Shown here one piece after another: positions 7,717 through 15,278 of a stretch of DNA of 64,000 nucleotides. The notes beneath the pieces are model-generated. The model had not been told where the DNA came from. It saw only the letters and a list, made by a program, of their open reading frames with translations, and made no database searches. The position numbers and the translations under genes are program-made. Position 1 is the first letter of the stretch, and the number at the start of each line of letters is the position of its first letter. The stretch covers positions 52,585 to 116,584 of the forward strand of contig NZ_CAKXZT010000135.1 in assembly GCF_935825525.1 (NCBI RefSeq), given 5' to 3'. The stretch is from Mesorhizobium escarrei. GTDB lineage: Bacteria; Pseudomonadota; Alphaproteobacteria; Rhizobiales; Rhizobiaceae.

Positions 7717-8838
7717 GTGGACCATGTCGACTGCATCGTCGGCGGCGCCGGCGTCATCGGCCTCGCGATCGCGCGAGAGACGGCGCAGCGCGGCATGGAC
7801 ACCCTGATCCTCGAGGCCGAGAACGCCATCGGCACCGGGATTAGCTCGCGTAATTCCGAGGTCATCCATGCCGGCATCCACTATCCGGCCGGATCGCTGA
7901 AGGCCCGGCTCTGCGTGGCAGGCCGCGAAATGCTCTACCGTTATTGCCAGGAGCGGGCGGTGCCGCATGCGCGCTGCGGCAAGCTCATCGTCGCCACGAA
8001 TACCGAACAGGAACCAGTGCTCGCTTCGATTCTGGCCAATGCCGCTGCTAGCGGCGCGGGCGATCTGGTGCCGTTGAGCCAAGCTGAGGCGCTTGCGCTG
8101 GAGCCGAAGCTGCGCTGCACGGCGGCGCTGCTGTCTCCCGCCACCGGCATCATCGACAGCCACGCCCTGATGCTTGCGCTGCTGGGCGACGCCGAGGAGC
8201 ACGGGGCGGCGCTCAGCCTCAACACCCGCATCGTTGCCGGCCGCATCGAGGGCGGGCGCATCGCGCTCGACACGGTCGACAGCACCAGCGGCGAGCGCTT
8301 TGAAATCGCCACCACGCGCTTCATCAACGCCGCCGGGCTTGGCGCCACGGCACTTGCCGGCTCGCTTGACGGGCTCGACCCACAATTCGTGCCAGGACTT
8401 CGCTATGCCAAGGGCAATTATTTCTCGGTCGCCGGCCGGGCGCCGTTCTCGCGGCTGGTCTATCCCGTGCCCGAACCCGGCGGGCTCGGCGTCCATCTGA
8501 CGCTCGACCTCGATGGCGTCGCCCGCTTCGGGCCTGACGTCGAATGGACCAAGACACTCGACTATCGCGTCGATCCAACGCGTGGCGAGCGCTTCTACGA
8601 CCAGATCCGCAAATACTGGCCGGATCTGGCCGATGGCAGCCTGCAGCCGGCCTATAGCGGCATCCGGCCGAAGCTCTCCGGTCCCGGCAAAGCCAATGCC
8701 GACTTCATCATCCAGGACGCTGCGGTGCACGGCGTCGAGGGCCTGGTCAATCTGTTCGGCATCGAGAGCCCCGGCCTGACCTCAAGCCTGGCGATCGCCG
8801 ACCATGTCGCGCAGCGCCTCGCGCCAAAGGCAAGCTAG
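7717..8838 (+). CDS. FAD-dependent oxidoreductase, L-2-hydroxyglutarate oxidase (LhgO)-like
   Basis: This 373-residue DAO-family flavoprotein opens with a Rossmann FAD motif (GGAGVIGLAIARE, residues 9-21) followed by SSRNSEVIHAGIHYPAGSLKA, the signature of the LhgO/L2HGDH group. The C-terminal GIRPKLSGPG and FIIQDAA segments are also typical. LhgO oxidises L-2-hydroxyglutarate to 2-oxoglutarate and passes electrons to quinone. In other bacteria lhgO is linked to the glutarate and 5-aminovalerate (lysine degradation) pathway, which fits the aminotransferases and semialdehyde dehydrogenase here. The start is GTG, since no in-frame ATG precedes the FAD motif. Confidence 0.88.
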   Translation: MDHVDCIVGGAGVIGLAIARETAQRGMDTLILEAENAIGTGISSRNSEVIHAGIHYPAGSLKARLCVAGREMLYRYCQERAVPHARCGKLIVATNTEQEPVLASILANAAASGAGDLVPLSQAEALALEPKLRCTAALLSPATGIIDSHALMLALLGDAEEHGAALSLNTRIVAGRIEGGRIALDTVDSTSGERFEIATTRFINAAGLGATALAGSLDGLDPQFVPGLRYAKGNYFSVAGRAPFSRLVYPVPEPGGLGVHLTLDLDGVARFGPDVEWTKTLDYRVDPTRGERFYDQIRKYWPDLADGSLQPAYSGIRPKLSGPGKANADFIIQDAAVHGVEGLVNLFGIESPGLTSSLAIADHVAQRLAPKAS

Positions 8839-8952
8839 CCGAGGCGACCCGCGCGAGCGCGCCCGCTGCCAAAAGCATAATGCCAAACGCCGTAAGCCAT
8901 CCATAAGCCGGGATCGCAGAACCTCGGTCCGTCGATCACCGGGACCATCGAT

Positions 8953-9168
8953 ATGAAGATCCGTTTCGAAGCCATACCGAACCCAAGCTGCCGGTTCGAG
9001 ATCTGGGACAATGAGACCGGCGTGCCCGTCGTCCATCGCAATCGGCTGCTCACCTTCGCCTCGGCGAAATCGGCGGCAAGGATCGCCGACTTTCTCAACG
9101 ACGGCCGCAGCCACAGGCGCCGCGCCGACGCCACCGAACGGCGCGTTGCGGATCGCGATCTCGGCTGA
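8953..9168 (+). CDS. Small conserved-looking hypothetical protein
   Basis: The 71-residue product starts MKIRFEAIPNPSCRFEIWD, continues with TFASAKSAARIADFLNDGR, and ends in an Arg-rich tail. It looks like a folded alpha/beta mini-domain, with no signal peptide. I do not recognise the family. The ribosome site is weak. It lies alone between the FAD oxidase gene and a secreted-protein gene. Confidence 0.5.
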   Translation: MKIRFEAIPNPSCRFEIWDNETGVPVVHRNRLLTFASAKSAARIADFLNDGRSHRRRADATERRVADRDLG

Positions 9169-9259
9169 GGAGGATGATCGCCAGGCTGCTCTACCTCGCG
9201 GTGGCGGAGCTTCGCCGGGTCGGTTTCCACCCCACCGACGGCCATCTCCATCACGGACG

Positions 9260-9284
9260 GGAACCATAACCCGGCACGATGGTT
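9260..9284 (+). promoter_or_regulatory. EcfG-type general stress promoter
   Basis: GGAAC (9260-9264), 16 bases, then GGTT (9281-9284). This matches the alphaproteobacterial EcfG consensus GGAAC-N16/17-CGTT except at the first -10 base. It lies about 55 bases before the secreted PDQ-repeat protein gene. The surrounding bases (GGAACCAT, then GATGGTTGTC) are shared with the site at 29214, which supports a real element. Confidence 0.6.
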
Positions 9285-9337
9285 GTCTGGTCACCAAGTG
9301 ATCCTCCTCGAGCAATCGGAGAACGGAAGGAATGATC

Positions 9338-9793
9338 ATGCGCATGTTGACGACAATTGCCGCTCTTTCGGGGTTGGCCCTGGCGCAGCCGATCCACGCG
9401 CAATCCACCGACCCGCAGCTTCCCCAGATCGCACCCCCGGCCCCGGAAGCCCTGCCCGATCCAACCCTCCCTGACCAAACGCCGCCCGACCAGGCCCTGC
9501 CCGACCAAGCCTTGCCCGACCAAGCCTTGCCGGATCAGGATTTCACCGACCAGAACTTTACTGGCATTGCCATCGTCGCCCTCGAGGATTTGCCTCCGGA
9601 ACTCAAGACACAAGCCGAGGCGGTGATCACCCAGACCAGCGTTGAAGATCTGCTTACCCTGCAGAGCTCGATCGATGCGTCGCCGCAGGCAGCGACGGCG
9701 CTGGCGGCGAACGGGCTGGATTCCTCGCAGGTCGTCGCTGCCAACATCGATGGCGACGGCACGCTGACGCTGATCATCCAGACAACCACGTAA
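9338..9793 (+). CDS. Secreted protein with proline-rich LPDQ pentapeptide repeats
   Basis: The 151-residue protein has an N-terminal signal peptide ending near AQPIHAQ (residue 22). A low-complexity stretch of seven degenerate pentads follows (LPDPT, LPDQT, PPDQA, then LPDQA twice, LPDQD and FTDQN; residues 39-73). The globular C-terminal part of about 75 residues (VALEDLPPELKTQAEAVI) ends in TLTLIIQTTT. Start 9338 is preferred over ATG 9332 because AAGGA is correctly spaced. An EcfG-type promoter precedes it, so it is probably a periplasmic stress protein. No family recognised. Confidence 0.75.
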   Translation: MRMLTTIAALSGLALAQPIHAQSTDPQLPQIAPPAPEALPDPTLPDQTPPDQALPDQALPDQALPDQDFTDQNFTGIAIVALEDLPPELKTQAEAVITQTSVEDLLTLQSSIDASPQAATALAANGLDSSQVVAANIDGDGTLTLIIQTTT

Positions 9794-9878
9794 TTGGCGG
9801 GACCTGATCGGTGGTTCGGGCGTGGCGGGCCGGAGCACGCGGCTTCGGCCCTGAAACCCGGTACAGCGGAGCAGCGCC

Positions 9879-11069
9879 ATGGTCGAAGCCGCAGTTCGCA
9901 ACTTCACCCTCAACTTCGGGCCGCAGCATCCCTCTGCTCACGGTGTGCTGCGGCTGGTGCTGGAACTGGACGGCGAGATCGTCGACCGCGCCGATCCCCA
10001 TATCGGCCTGCTCCACCGCGGCACGGAGAAACTGATCGAGTACAAGAACTATCTGCAGGCCCTGCCCTACTTCGACCGGCTCGACTATGTCGCGCCGATG
10101 AACCAGGAGCATGCGTTCTGCCTCGCCGCCGAGAAGCTGCTCGAAATATCGGTGCCGAAGCGAGGACAGCTCATCCGTGTTCTGTTTTGCGAAATCGGCC
10201 GGCTCTTGTCGCATCTCCTCAACGTCACGACACAGGCCATGGATATCGGCGCGCTGACCCCGCCGCTCTGGGGTTTCGCCGAGCGCGAGAAGCTGATGGT
10301 GTTTTACGAGCGCGCCTCCGGCGCCCGCATGCATGCGAATTATTTCAGGGTCGGCGGCGTGCACCAGGACCTGCCTGAGAAGCTGCTGGACGATATCTGG
10401 AATTTCTGCGATCCGTTCCTCAAGGTTTGGGGCAACCTCGACGAATTGCTCACGGAAAACCGCATCTTCAAGCAGCGCAATGTCGATGTCGGCGTGATCG
10501 GCCTCGATGACGCCTGGGCCTGGGGCTTCTCCGGCCCTATGCTGCGCGGCTCGGGCGCAGCATGGGACTTGCGCAAGACGCAGCCATATGAATGCTACCC
10601 CGAGATGGATTTTGACATTCCCGTCGGCAAGCACGGCGACTGTTACGACCGCTATCTCGTCCGCATGGAGGAAATGCGCCAGTCGGTGCGGATCATGAAG
10701 CAATGCCTGGAGAAATTGCGATCGCCCGAAGGCCAAGGGCCGGTGGCAATTCCGAACCACAAGATCACGCCGCCGCCGCGGGCGACGATGAAACGCTCGA
10801 TGGAAGCGACGATCCACCATTTCAAACTCTACACCGAGGGTGTTCGCGTGCCCGCCGGAGAGGTCTATGCCGCCGTGGAGGCGCCGAAGGGCGAGTTCGG
10901 CGTCTATCTGGTTTCGAACGGCAGCAATACTCCCTATCGCTGCAAGATCCGCGCGCCGTCTTTTGCCCATCTGCAGGCGATGGATTTTCTGTCGCGAGGG
11001 CACATGATCGCCGATGTCGCCGCGATCATCGGGTCGCTCGATATCGTGTTCGGCGAGATCGATCGCTGA
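9879..11069 (+). CDS. nuoD: NADH-quinone oxidoreductase subunit D (orphan copy)
   Basis: This 396-residue protein is a full-length NuoD/49-kDa subunit of respiratory complex I. It has the N-terminal NFGPQHPSAHGVLRLVLELDG, GLLHRGTEKLIEYK, and the conserved quinone-site His and Tyr in this region. The C-terminus SLDIVFGEIDR is also canonical. No other nuo gene is near: upstream is a secreted small protein and downstream a convergent metallophosphoesterase. Rhizobia usually carry the main nuoA-N operon elsewhere, so this is probably a second copy. It may replace the main subunit under certain conditions, but nothing in the sequence proves that. No truncation or frameshift is visible. Confidence 0.93.
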   Translation: MVEAAVRNFTLNFGPQHPSAHGVLRLVLELDGEIVDRADPHIGLLHRGTEKLIEYKNYLQALPYFDRLDYVAPMNQEHAFCLAAEKLLEISVPKRGQLIRVLFCEIGRLLSHLLNVTTQAMDIGALTPPLWGFAEREKLMVFYERASGARMHANYFRVGGVHQDLPEKLLDDIWNFCDPFLKVWGNLDELLTENRIFKQRNVDVGVIGLDDAWAWGFSGPMLRGSGAAWDLRKTQPYECYPEMDFDIPVGKHGDCYDRYLVRMEEMRQSVRIMKQCLEKLRSPEGQGPVAIPNHKITPPPRATMKRSMEATIHHFKLYTEGVRVPAGEVYAAVEAPKGEFGVYLVSNGSNTPYRCKIRAPSFAHLQAMDFLSRGHMIADVAAIIGSLDIVFGEIDR

Positions 11070-11084
11070 CGAGGCGCGGGGTGT

Positions 11085-11837
11085 TCAGATTTCGAGCAAG
11101 GCGTAGGGACGGCCGGTCGGCTTCGCCACGTGCATGGCGACGTTATACACCGGGGCGCCGCCCGGCGTGCGACCTTCATAGACGCCGCGATGCGCGTGGC
11201 CATGCACCACCGCGCTGACCTTGAACCGATCGATCGTCTCCGCCAGCCGCGACGAGCCCAGGAACGGAAAAATCTCCAATGGCTCACCAGCGACCGTCTC
11301 GACCACCGGAGCGTAGTGCAGGACGACAAGCGTGCGCTCGGTGCGGACCTGCCGCATTGCGTTTTCGAGCCGCATCGATTCGCTGACGCTTTCGGCGACC
11401 ATCGCCTTGATCGCCGGCTCGCCGAAGGAGCCGAGCATGCGTGATCCAAAACCGCCAACGAAACCCTTCACGCCGACAAAGCCGACCTGCTTGATTTCCG
11501 TCGTCTGGCCGTCAAGAAGATGGACGCCCGCCTGCCGAAGAATGTGGGCGACGTCCTCGACCGCGCCGGATTCATAGTCGTGGTTGCCGAGCACAGCGAC
11601 AACCGGGATCGTGCAGGTGCGTAAATCCTCCGCGAGGATTTCGGCTTCGCGCGGTTTGCCGAGATTGGTGAGATCGCCAGTGAGCACGAGAACGTCTGCT
11701 TCGCGCGAAATTTCCCGGAAGAGGTCACGACAGGAGGCCTGGGCGTCTTCCTGCACGTGCAGGTCGCCAACAGCCGCAATCCTGACTGTGCGGCCTGTCT
11801 CGGTTGTTGCCATGGCTGCTTCGTTCCTCTCAGCCAT
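11085..11837 (-). CDS. Calcineurin-like metallophosphoesterase
   Basis: The 250-residue protein shows the full metal-binding set of the family: D25 and H27 in GDLHV, D55 in TGDLTN, N85-H86 in LGNHDYES, H174 in LHYAP, and H212 and H214 in VHGHAHRG. These coordinate two metals for phosphoester hydrolysis, often of cyclic nucleotides or phosphodiesters. The start at 11837 is chosen because AGGAG precedes it. It overlaps the 3' end of the nucleotidyltransferase gene by 8 bases, so the two are cotranscribed and probably translationally coupled. Substrate unknown. Confidence 0.88.
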   Translation of the reverse strand: MAERNEAAMATTETGRTVRIAAVGDLHVQEDAQASCRDLFREISREADVLVLTGDLTNLGKPREAEILAEDLRTCTIPVVAVLGNHDYESGAVEDVAHILRQAGVHLLDGQTTEIKQVGFVGVKGFVGGFGSRMLGSFGEPAIKAMVAESVSESMRLENAMRQVRTERTLVVLHYAPVVETVAGEPLEIFPFLGSSRLAETIDRFKVSAVVHGHAHRGVYEGRTPGGAPVYNVAMHVAKPTGRPYALLEI

Positions 11838-12642
11838 CGCGAAATTCTCCTGTTCCGCCGACGCCGGCAAAGCCCCATTCCTTGACGTCGATCTCGTAGT
11901 CGGTCGGCGAAAGCAGGCGCCCGCGGCAGATTTTCATCCGGGGGGTAGGCAACTCCCTCTGCTTGGCGAGCCGGTCAAGCAATTCGTCGAGCAGCCAGGC
12001 GGGAACATGGTCGCGCTCGCTCGGATAGATCCATCGGAAATTCAGAAGCTGCATCAACAGGACCTCCCAGTGAACTTCGAGGTAGGAAAGGAGCCGGTGC
12101 CAGTCGATCTGATCCTGCGCTTTGAGGAGGGTGTGAGCGATGTCAGCGCCGTCATGGCGGCCTCTGTCCTGGATGAAGCACTTGGACCAGATAAGCTCCG
12201 TCGGACCGACGATCCGCACCCGGCTGCCCAGCAAATCGATTTGCCTTGCGTGCTCCAGCCACTCGTCGCTGACAGGCATGGTTCCGTTCGCCGATGCGAA
12301 TATGACGTCAAAAAAATGCGTGCCCTTGAAGACCTTGCCGAGCCACCGGTCATCCAATATCTCGACCGCATAACCGGCCTGTTTGAAATGGGCAAGGATG
12401 CGGGCGTAATCGCCGGCCTTGCAGAAAATGTCGAGATCCTTCGTCTGGCGCGTGACGCCGGTGTAGGCGCTCACCGCGTAGGTGCCGGCGACAAGAAAGG
12501 GAATGTCCGTCGCGCTGAGTTCGCGGATCGCCTCGGTGTAGAACACCTCGGCCTCGGCGTAGCGAAGCGTCGGCTCCGCTTTTGCGTCGATCGTCGGAAC
12601 GGACGCGGGGATGGCGCCTCCCTTTGGAGAATCGTTGGTCAT
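11830..12642 (-). CDS. Nucleotidyltransferase-fold protein
   Basis: The 270-residue protein has a Pol-beta-type nucleotidyltransferase core: GTYAVSAYTG (residues 53-62), the metal-binding D69 and D71 in TKDLDIF, and a third acidic strand (HFFDVIF). The C-terminal helical part carries WSKCFIQDRGRHDGADIAH. Members of this group transfer nucleotides to small molecules, proteins or RNA, and some are toxin-type. ATG 12642 has GGAG upstream. It is the first gene of a two-gene unit with the metallophosphoesterase, behind an EcfG-like promoter. A pair that adds and removes nucleotides is possible but speculative. Confidence 0.75.
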   Translation of the reverse strand: MTNDSPKGGAIPASVPTIDAKAEPTLRYAEAEVFYTEAIRELSATDIPFLVAGTYAVSAYTGVTRQTKDLDIFCKAGDYARILAHFKQAGYAVEILDDRWLGKVFKGTHFFDVIFASANGTMPVSDEWLEHARQIDLLGSRVRIVGPTELIWSKCFIQDRGRHDGADIAHTLLKAQDQIDWHRLLSYLEVHWEVLLMQLLNFRWIYPSERDHVPAWLLDELLDRLAKQRELPTPRMKICRGRLLSPTDYEIDVKEWGFAGVGGTGEFRDG

Positions 12643-12688
12643 GAAATCGCGGCTCCGAAGCCCAGCAACCTGCAGCTGTCCGTCTTTA

Positions 12689-12713
12689 AACAAAGCCGCC
12701 GCCGCATGGTTCC
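12689..12713 (-). promoter_or_regulatory. EcfG-type general stress promoter
   Basis: On the minus strand GGAAC (12713-12709) is followed after 16 bases by TGTT (12692-12689), one mismatch from the CGTT consensus. It lies 46 bases before the ATG of the nucleotidyltransferase gene. Confidence 0.55.
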
Positions 12714-12805
12714 GTTGCCGACATAATGCGTAAAATGTGATGGCGGAGCCTTTTTCGCCGCTGGTGAGTTGAAGGTGTGAACAAACCAGCCGCACGGAGG
12801 TGACC

Positions 12806-13090
12806 ATGGAGGACGGGCGCAAAGCGGTACGGGTCAGACTGAGTGGAAGGGTGCAAGGCGTCTCGTTTCGCCTGTGGACACGGACCGAGGCCGAGAGGCT
12901 CGGTCTTTCGGGCTGGGTTCGCAATGAGGAGGATGGATCCGTAACGGCACTGATCGTCGGAGCCGAAGGCGCGGTTTCGACCATGATGAACCGGTTCTGG
13001 AAAGGGCCGACCGGAGCGTCGGTCGCCAGCGTGACATCCCAAGACGTCGATGCCGGCCAGGAGCCGAACGGATTCAGAATCATCGGCTAG
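12806..13090 (+). CDS. acyP: Acylphosphatase
   Basis: This 94-residue protein is a typical acylphosphatase. It has the phosphate-binding loop GRVQGVSFR with catalytic R22, and N40 in GLSGWVRNEEDGSV. The enzyme hydrolyses carboxyl-phosphate bonds such as acetyl phosphate or acylated proteins in the cytosol. A GGAGG site sits five bases before the ATG at 12806, so the in-frame GTG at 12800 is less likely. It is monocistronic and divergent from the nucleotidyltransferase operon. Confidence 0.95.
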   Translation: MEDGRKAVRVRLSGRVQGVSFRLWTRTEAERLGLSGWVRNEEDGSVTALIVGAEGAVSTMMNRFWKGPTGASVASVTSQDVDAGQEPNGFRIIG

Positions 13091-13308
13091 AAAATGGGGT
13101 ACCTGCTTCGCCGATGCGGCTGTGCGGAAGTGGTCCATCGCCGCTACACGACGCCCGCCGACTGAAATCCGCGCACACTGTGGTATCGAACCTATGGTTC
13201 GAGCTTCGCCGATGGCGGATCGCCGCCGAAACGGCCTATCCGCTCATCAACCACCACTGATGCGAGGCGTGGAAATCACTTCGCCGCCCCATCACCCGAA
13301 CATGCCGA

Positions 13309-13368
13309 CCCGTAGCATAAATGCCGGCAGCGTGAATGCCCGTAGCGTGAATGCCCGTAGCGTCAGTG
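13309..13368. repeat. Four tandem 15-bp repeats over a stop codon
   Basis: Four direct 15-base units (13309, 13324, 13339, 13354), consensus CCCGTAGCGTGAATG, vary at one to four positions. The last unit contains the stop codon (13363-13365) of the minus-strand hypothetical gene. The rest lies in the 272-base gap after acyP, where I see no gene. Confidence 0.8.
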
Positions 13369-13797
13369 CATGAATATTCCTCGCAGCCAGGCGAAGAAAC
13401 CAAACCGCTCGGACATTGCCGCACGGACGCGAGAGGCAGCCCATCGCGCTCGTATCGTGGCGCCGACATGGCAATGGCAGACGATTTCGTGCAGCTGCCA
13501 GTCGGTCAGCTCGAAGAAGCGCCTGGCTTCACCGTAGGTGTCATCTCTCAAGCCTTGCGCGCGAAAGATCGGGTCCTCGAAGGCAACCGTGAGAGGCGAG
13601 TCGTTGTAACGCATTTTCTCGCGTATCTCAGGGGACTTGTATTCGGTGCCCGTCAACGCTTCGAGACGTCGATCGGGATTTTTCTCCAGCAGTTTCGCCC
13701 AACGTTCGAGACGCTGGCTTCGAGTCGCTACGAGGTCTGTTGCTTCAGCGTGAACGTCGGCAACGGTATGCAGTTGGTCAAGTGTTTGGTGCTTCAC
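13363..13797 (-). CDS. Hypothetical protein, rhizobial type
   Basis: The 144-residue soluble protein has no signal or membrane segment. It is mostly helical by residue pattern, with SQRLERWAKLLEKNPDRRL and a C-terminal ELTDWQLHEIVCHCHVG containing closely spaced Cys and His residues (CHCH) that could bind metal. A perfect AAGGAGG site lies five bases before a GTG at 13797, which I prefer to the ATG further upstream. I do not recognise the family. It lies head to head with a proline-rich stress protein gene. Confidence 0.65.
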   Translation of the reverse strand: MKHQTLDQLHTVADVHAEATDLVATRSQRLERWAKLLEKNPDRRLEALTGTEYKSPEIREKMRYNDSPLTVAFEDPIFRAQGLRDDTYGEARRFFELTDWQLHEIVCHCHVGATIRARWAASRVRAAMSERFGFFAWLRGIFMH

Positions 13798-13962
13798 GGC
13801 CGCCTCCTTATTCAGCAGGTGAGTTCGTCCCACCCTAAAATGGAAATTATGGCGCTCCACGACGCCGGCAAGGCCCTTATGGGCGGACCATTCGATCACT
13901 TTTCTGACGGTCCCGTCCGGCCACGAATGCCGATGCCTGCGGGATCATCGCAGGCTCGCGTC

Positions 13963-13987
13963 GGAACCATAGGCATGCGTGGTCGTT
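13963..13987 (+). promoter_or_regulatory. EcfG-type general stress promoter (exact consensus)
   Basis: GGAAC (13963-13967), 16 bases, CGTT (13984-13987) is an exact match to the EcfG consensus. It lies 109 bases before the ATG of the small proline-rich protein gene at 14097 and is the only strong promoter-like signal in this 299-base gap. Confidence 0.7.
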
Positions 13988-14096
13988 CTGCGTGCGTCAG
14001 CCCGAGCGAAAACCGATCGAAACGGGGTGGTTTCAAAAATCCCAGCCGACGTCGGCGACCCGCCAAGGCAGAGTGCGAGCGGAAGGAAATCACACC

Positions 14097-14276
14097 ATGG
14101 CCATTCTTCCCACTCCCGAACCAACGCCCACTCCCGCGCCCACACCGCCACCGTTTCCTGAACCGAAGCCCGTGCGTGAGCCGGACCCGGACAGACTTCC
14201 CGACGAAGCTCCTGTCCCCAATCCGGATGAAAATGATGCGCCGCTGAAAATCGGTCCTAAAAATCCCGGCATTTGA
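14097..14276 (+). CDS. Small proline-rich protein
   Basis: The 59-residue product is nearly one-third proline. It opens MAILPTPEPTPTPAPTPPP and ends with the acidic/basic tail APLKIGPKNPGI. There is no signal peptide. GGAAGGA lies nine bases before the ATG, and an exact EcfG promoter sits about 110 bases upstream. It resembles in style the proline-rich protein at 29337. Probably an intrinsically disordered stress protein; function unknown. Confidence 0.6.
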   Translation: MAILPTPEPTPTPAPTPPPFPEPKPVREPDPDRLPDEAPVPNPDENDAPLKIGPKNPGI

Positions 14277-14543
14277 CGGATCGGATTAAGCGATCGGGAG
14301 ACGCTTATGGAGGCCGGATGGCGTCGGCGCATTGCGCGGCCGAAATGCCAATCGTTGCAGGCATCGAGTTCTGCGGCGAAGCCAACCCCGAGGGTCGCGC
14401 ACGATAGCGGCGCGTGCGCGTGGGGCGCCGTCAGCTCAAGGTCGGACGGGCGACAAACGACATCGTGAAGTTGTGCAGGTTGACTCGTTTGTGGGCTGGC
14501 TTAACTAGATCTCGGGGCCCAGCGCAAATTCTCCACAGTCGGT

Positions 14544-15050
14544 ATGATATCTCCTCGCATCCGAACGCTTGTCTGTCTTCTTGTTGTTTCCGCCGGCGGT
14601 TCGATCCTGTCCTCCTGCGTCGCGCCTGACGATACGTCTAATGTGACCAAGGAAGACGCTACCGCGGCAGCAGCCCGCAAGGAGATGGTCGGGCTAAGCG
14701 AGGCGGACGTGCGAATGTGCGCCGGCTTTCCGACTGCCACCGCCGATGCCGGCGGATCAGGCCAGATCTGGACCTATCAGCGTACCGTTCAACGCGGCAA
14801 TCTCAACGTCGTGATTCCAACTTTGGCCGTGGGTGCGATCCCGACGGTTGGAGGATCGCTCAATGTCGATCCGGGCGGCTACTGCAACACGCAAATCCGA
14901 ATGGTCGATGGCCGAGTTGCCGAGGTGGCCTATGCGGGCGACAACAATCTGCCGAATAACCGCGATGCGCTCTGCGTCAGCACGGTAGACGGCTGCGTGG
15001 CATATGCGCGCCAGCGACATCAAGTCAGGACAGGGGCCATTTCCAGGTAA
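14544..15050 (+). CDS. Small outer-membrane-type lipoprotein
   Basis: The 168-residue protein starts with a signal sequence ending in the lipobox LSSC (lipidated Cys at residue 25). The mature part has GLSEADVRMCAGFPTATAD and GQIWTYQR, a layout reminiscent of SmpA/OmlA (BamE-like) lipoproteins, in which a short GMS/GLS-x-x-xV motif precedes GxPxx. Four further cysteines (CAGF, YCNTQ, ALCVS, DGCVA) may form disulfides. The start lacks a strong ribosome site. The 267 bases upstream hold no gene I can support. Confidence 0.75.
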   Translation: MISPRIRTLVCLLVVSAGGSILSSCVAPDDTSNVTKEDATAAAARKEMVGLSEADVRMCAGFPTATADAGGSGQIWTYQRTVQRGNLNVVIPTLAVGAIPTVGGSLNVDPGGYCNTQIRMVDGRVAEVAYAGDNNLPNNRDALCVSTVDGCVAYARQRHQVRTGAISR

Positions 15051-15100
15051 TCGGGATCCAGGTAATCGGGATCCAAGGTGATCGGTTTCAGGTAATCGGG
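15043..15100. repeat. Short tandem repeats over the lipoprotein stop codon
   Basis: Two perfect 15-base units (15043-15057, 15058-15072) with the core CCAGGTAATCGGGAT are followed by two degenerate copies to 15100. The first unit contains the TAA of the lipoprotein gene. Beyond it, up to 15278, I see no gene. Confidence 0.8.
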
Positions 15101-15278
15101 CTGGCTGGCGCAACCCAGGCCCTGCAGCATTCGTTCCTATTTCAGGCAGACGTTCTATATCCGAACCGTTGCCATGGACCGACCGCCGGCCCCCGCCGAT
15201 CGGCCTTGCGAAAAGCCGGTCGGCCGGAACCATTCTTGGGGTCGGGAGTACAAGACGTCGGAAGTACAGGGATGGCAG

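Noticed and set aside
12800..12805. GTG at 12800 as acylphosphatase start
   Set aside because: It overlaps the GGAGG ribosome site that serves the ATG at 12806.
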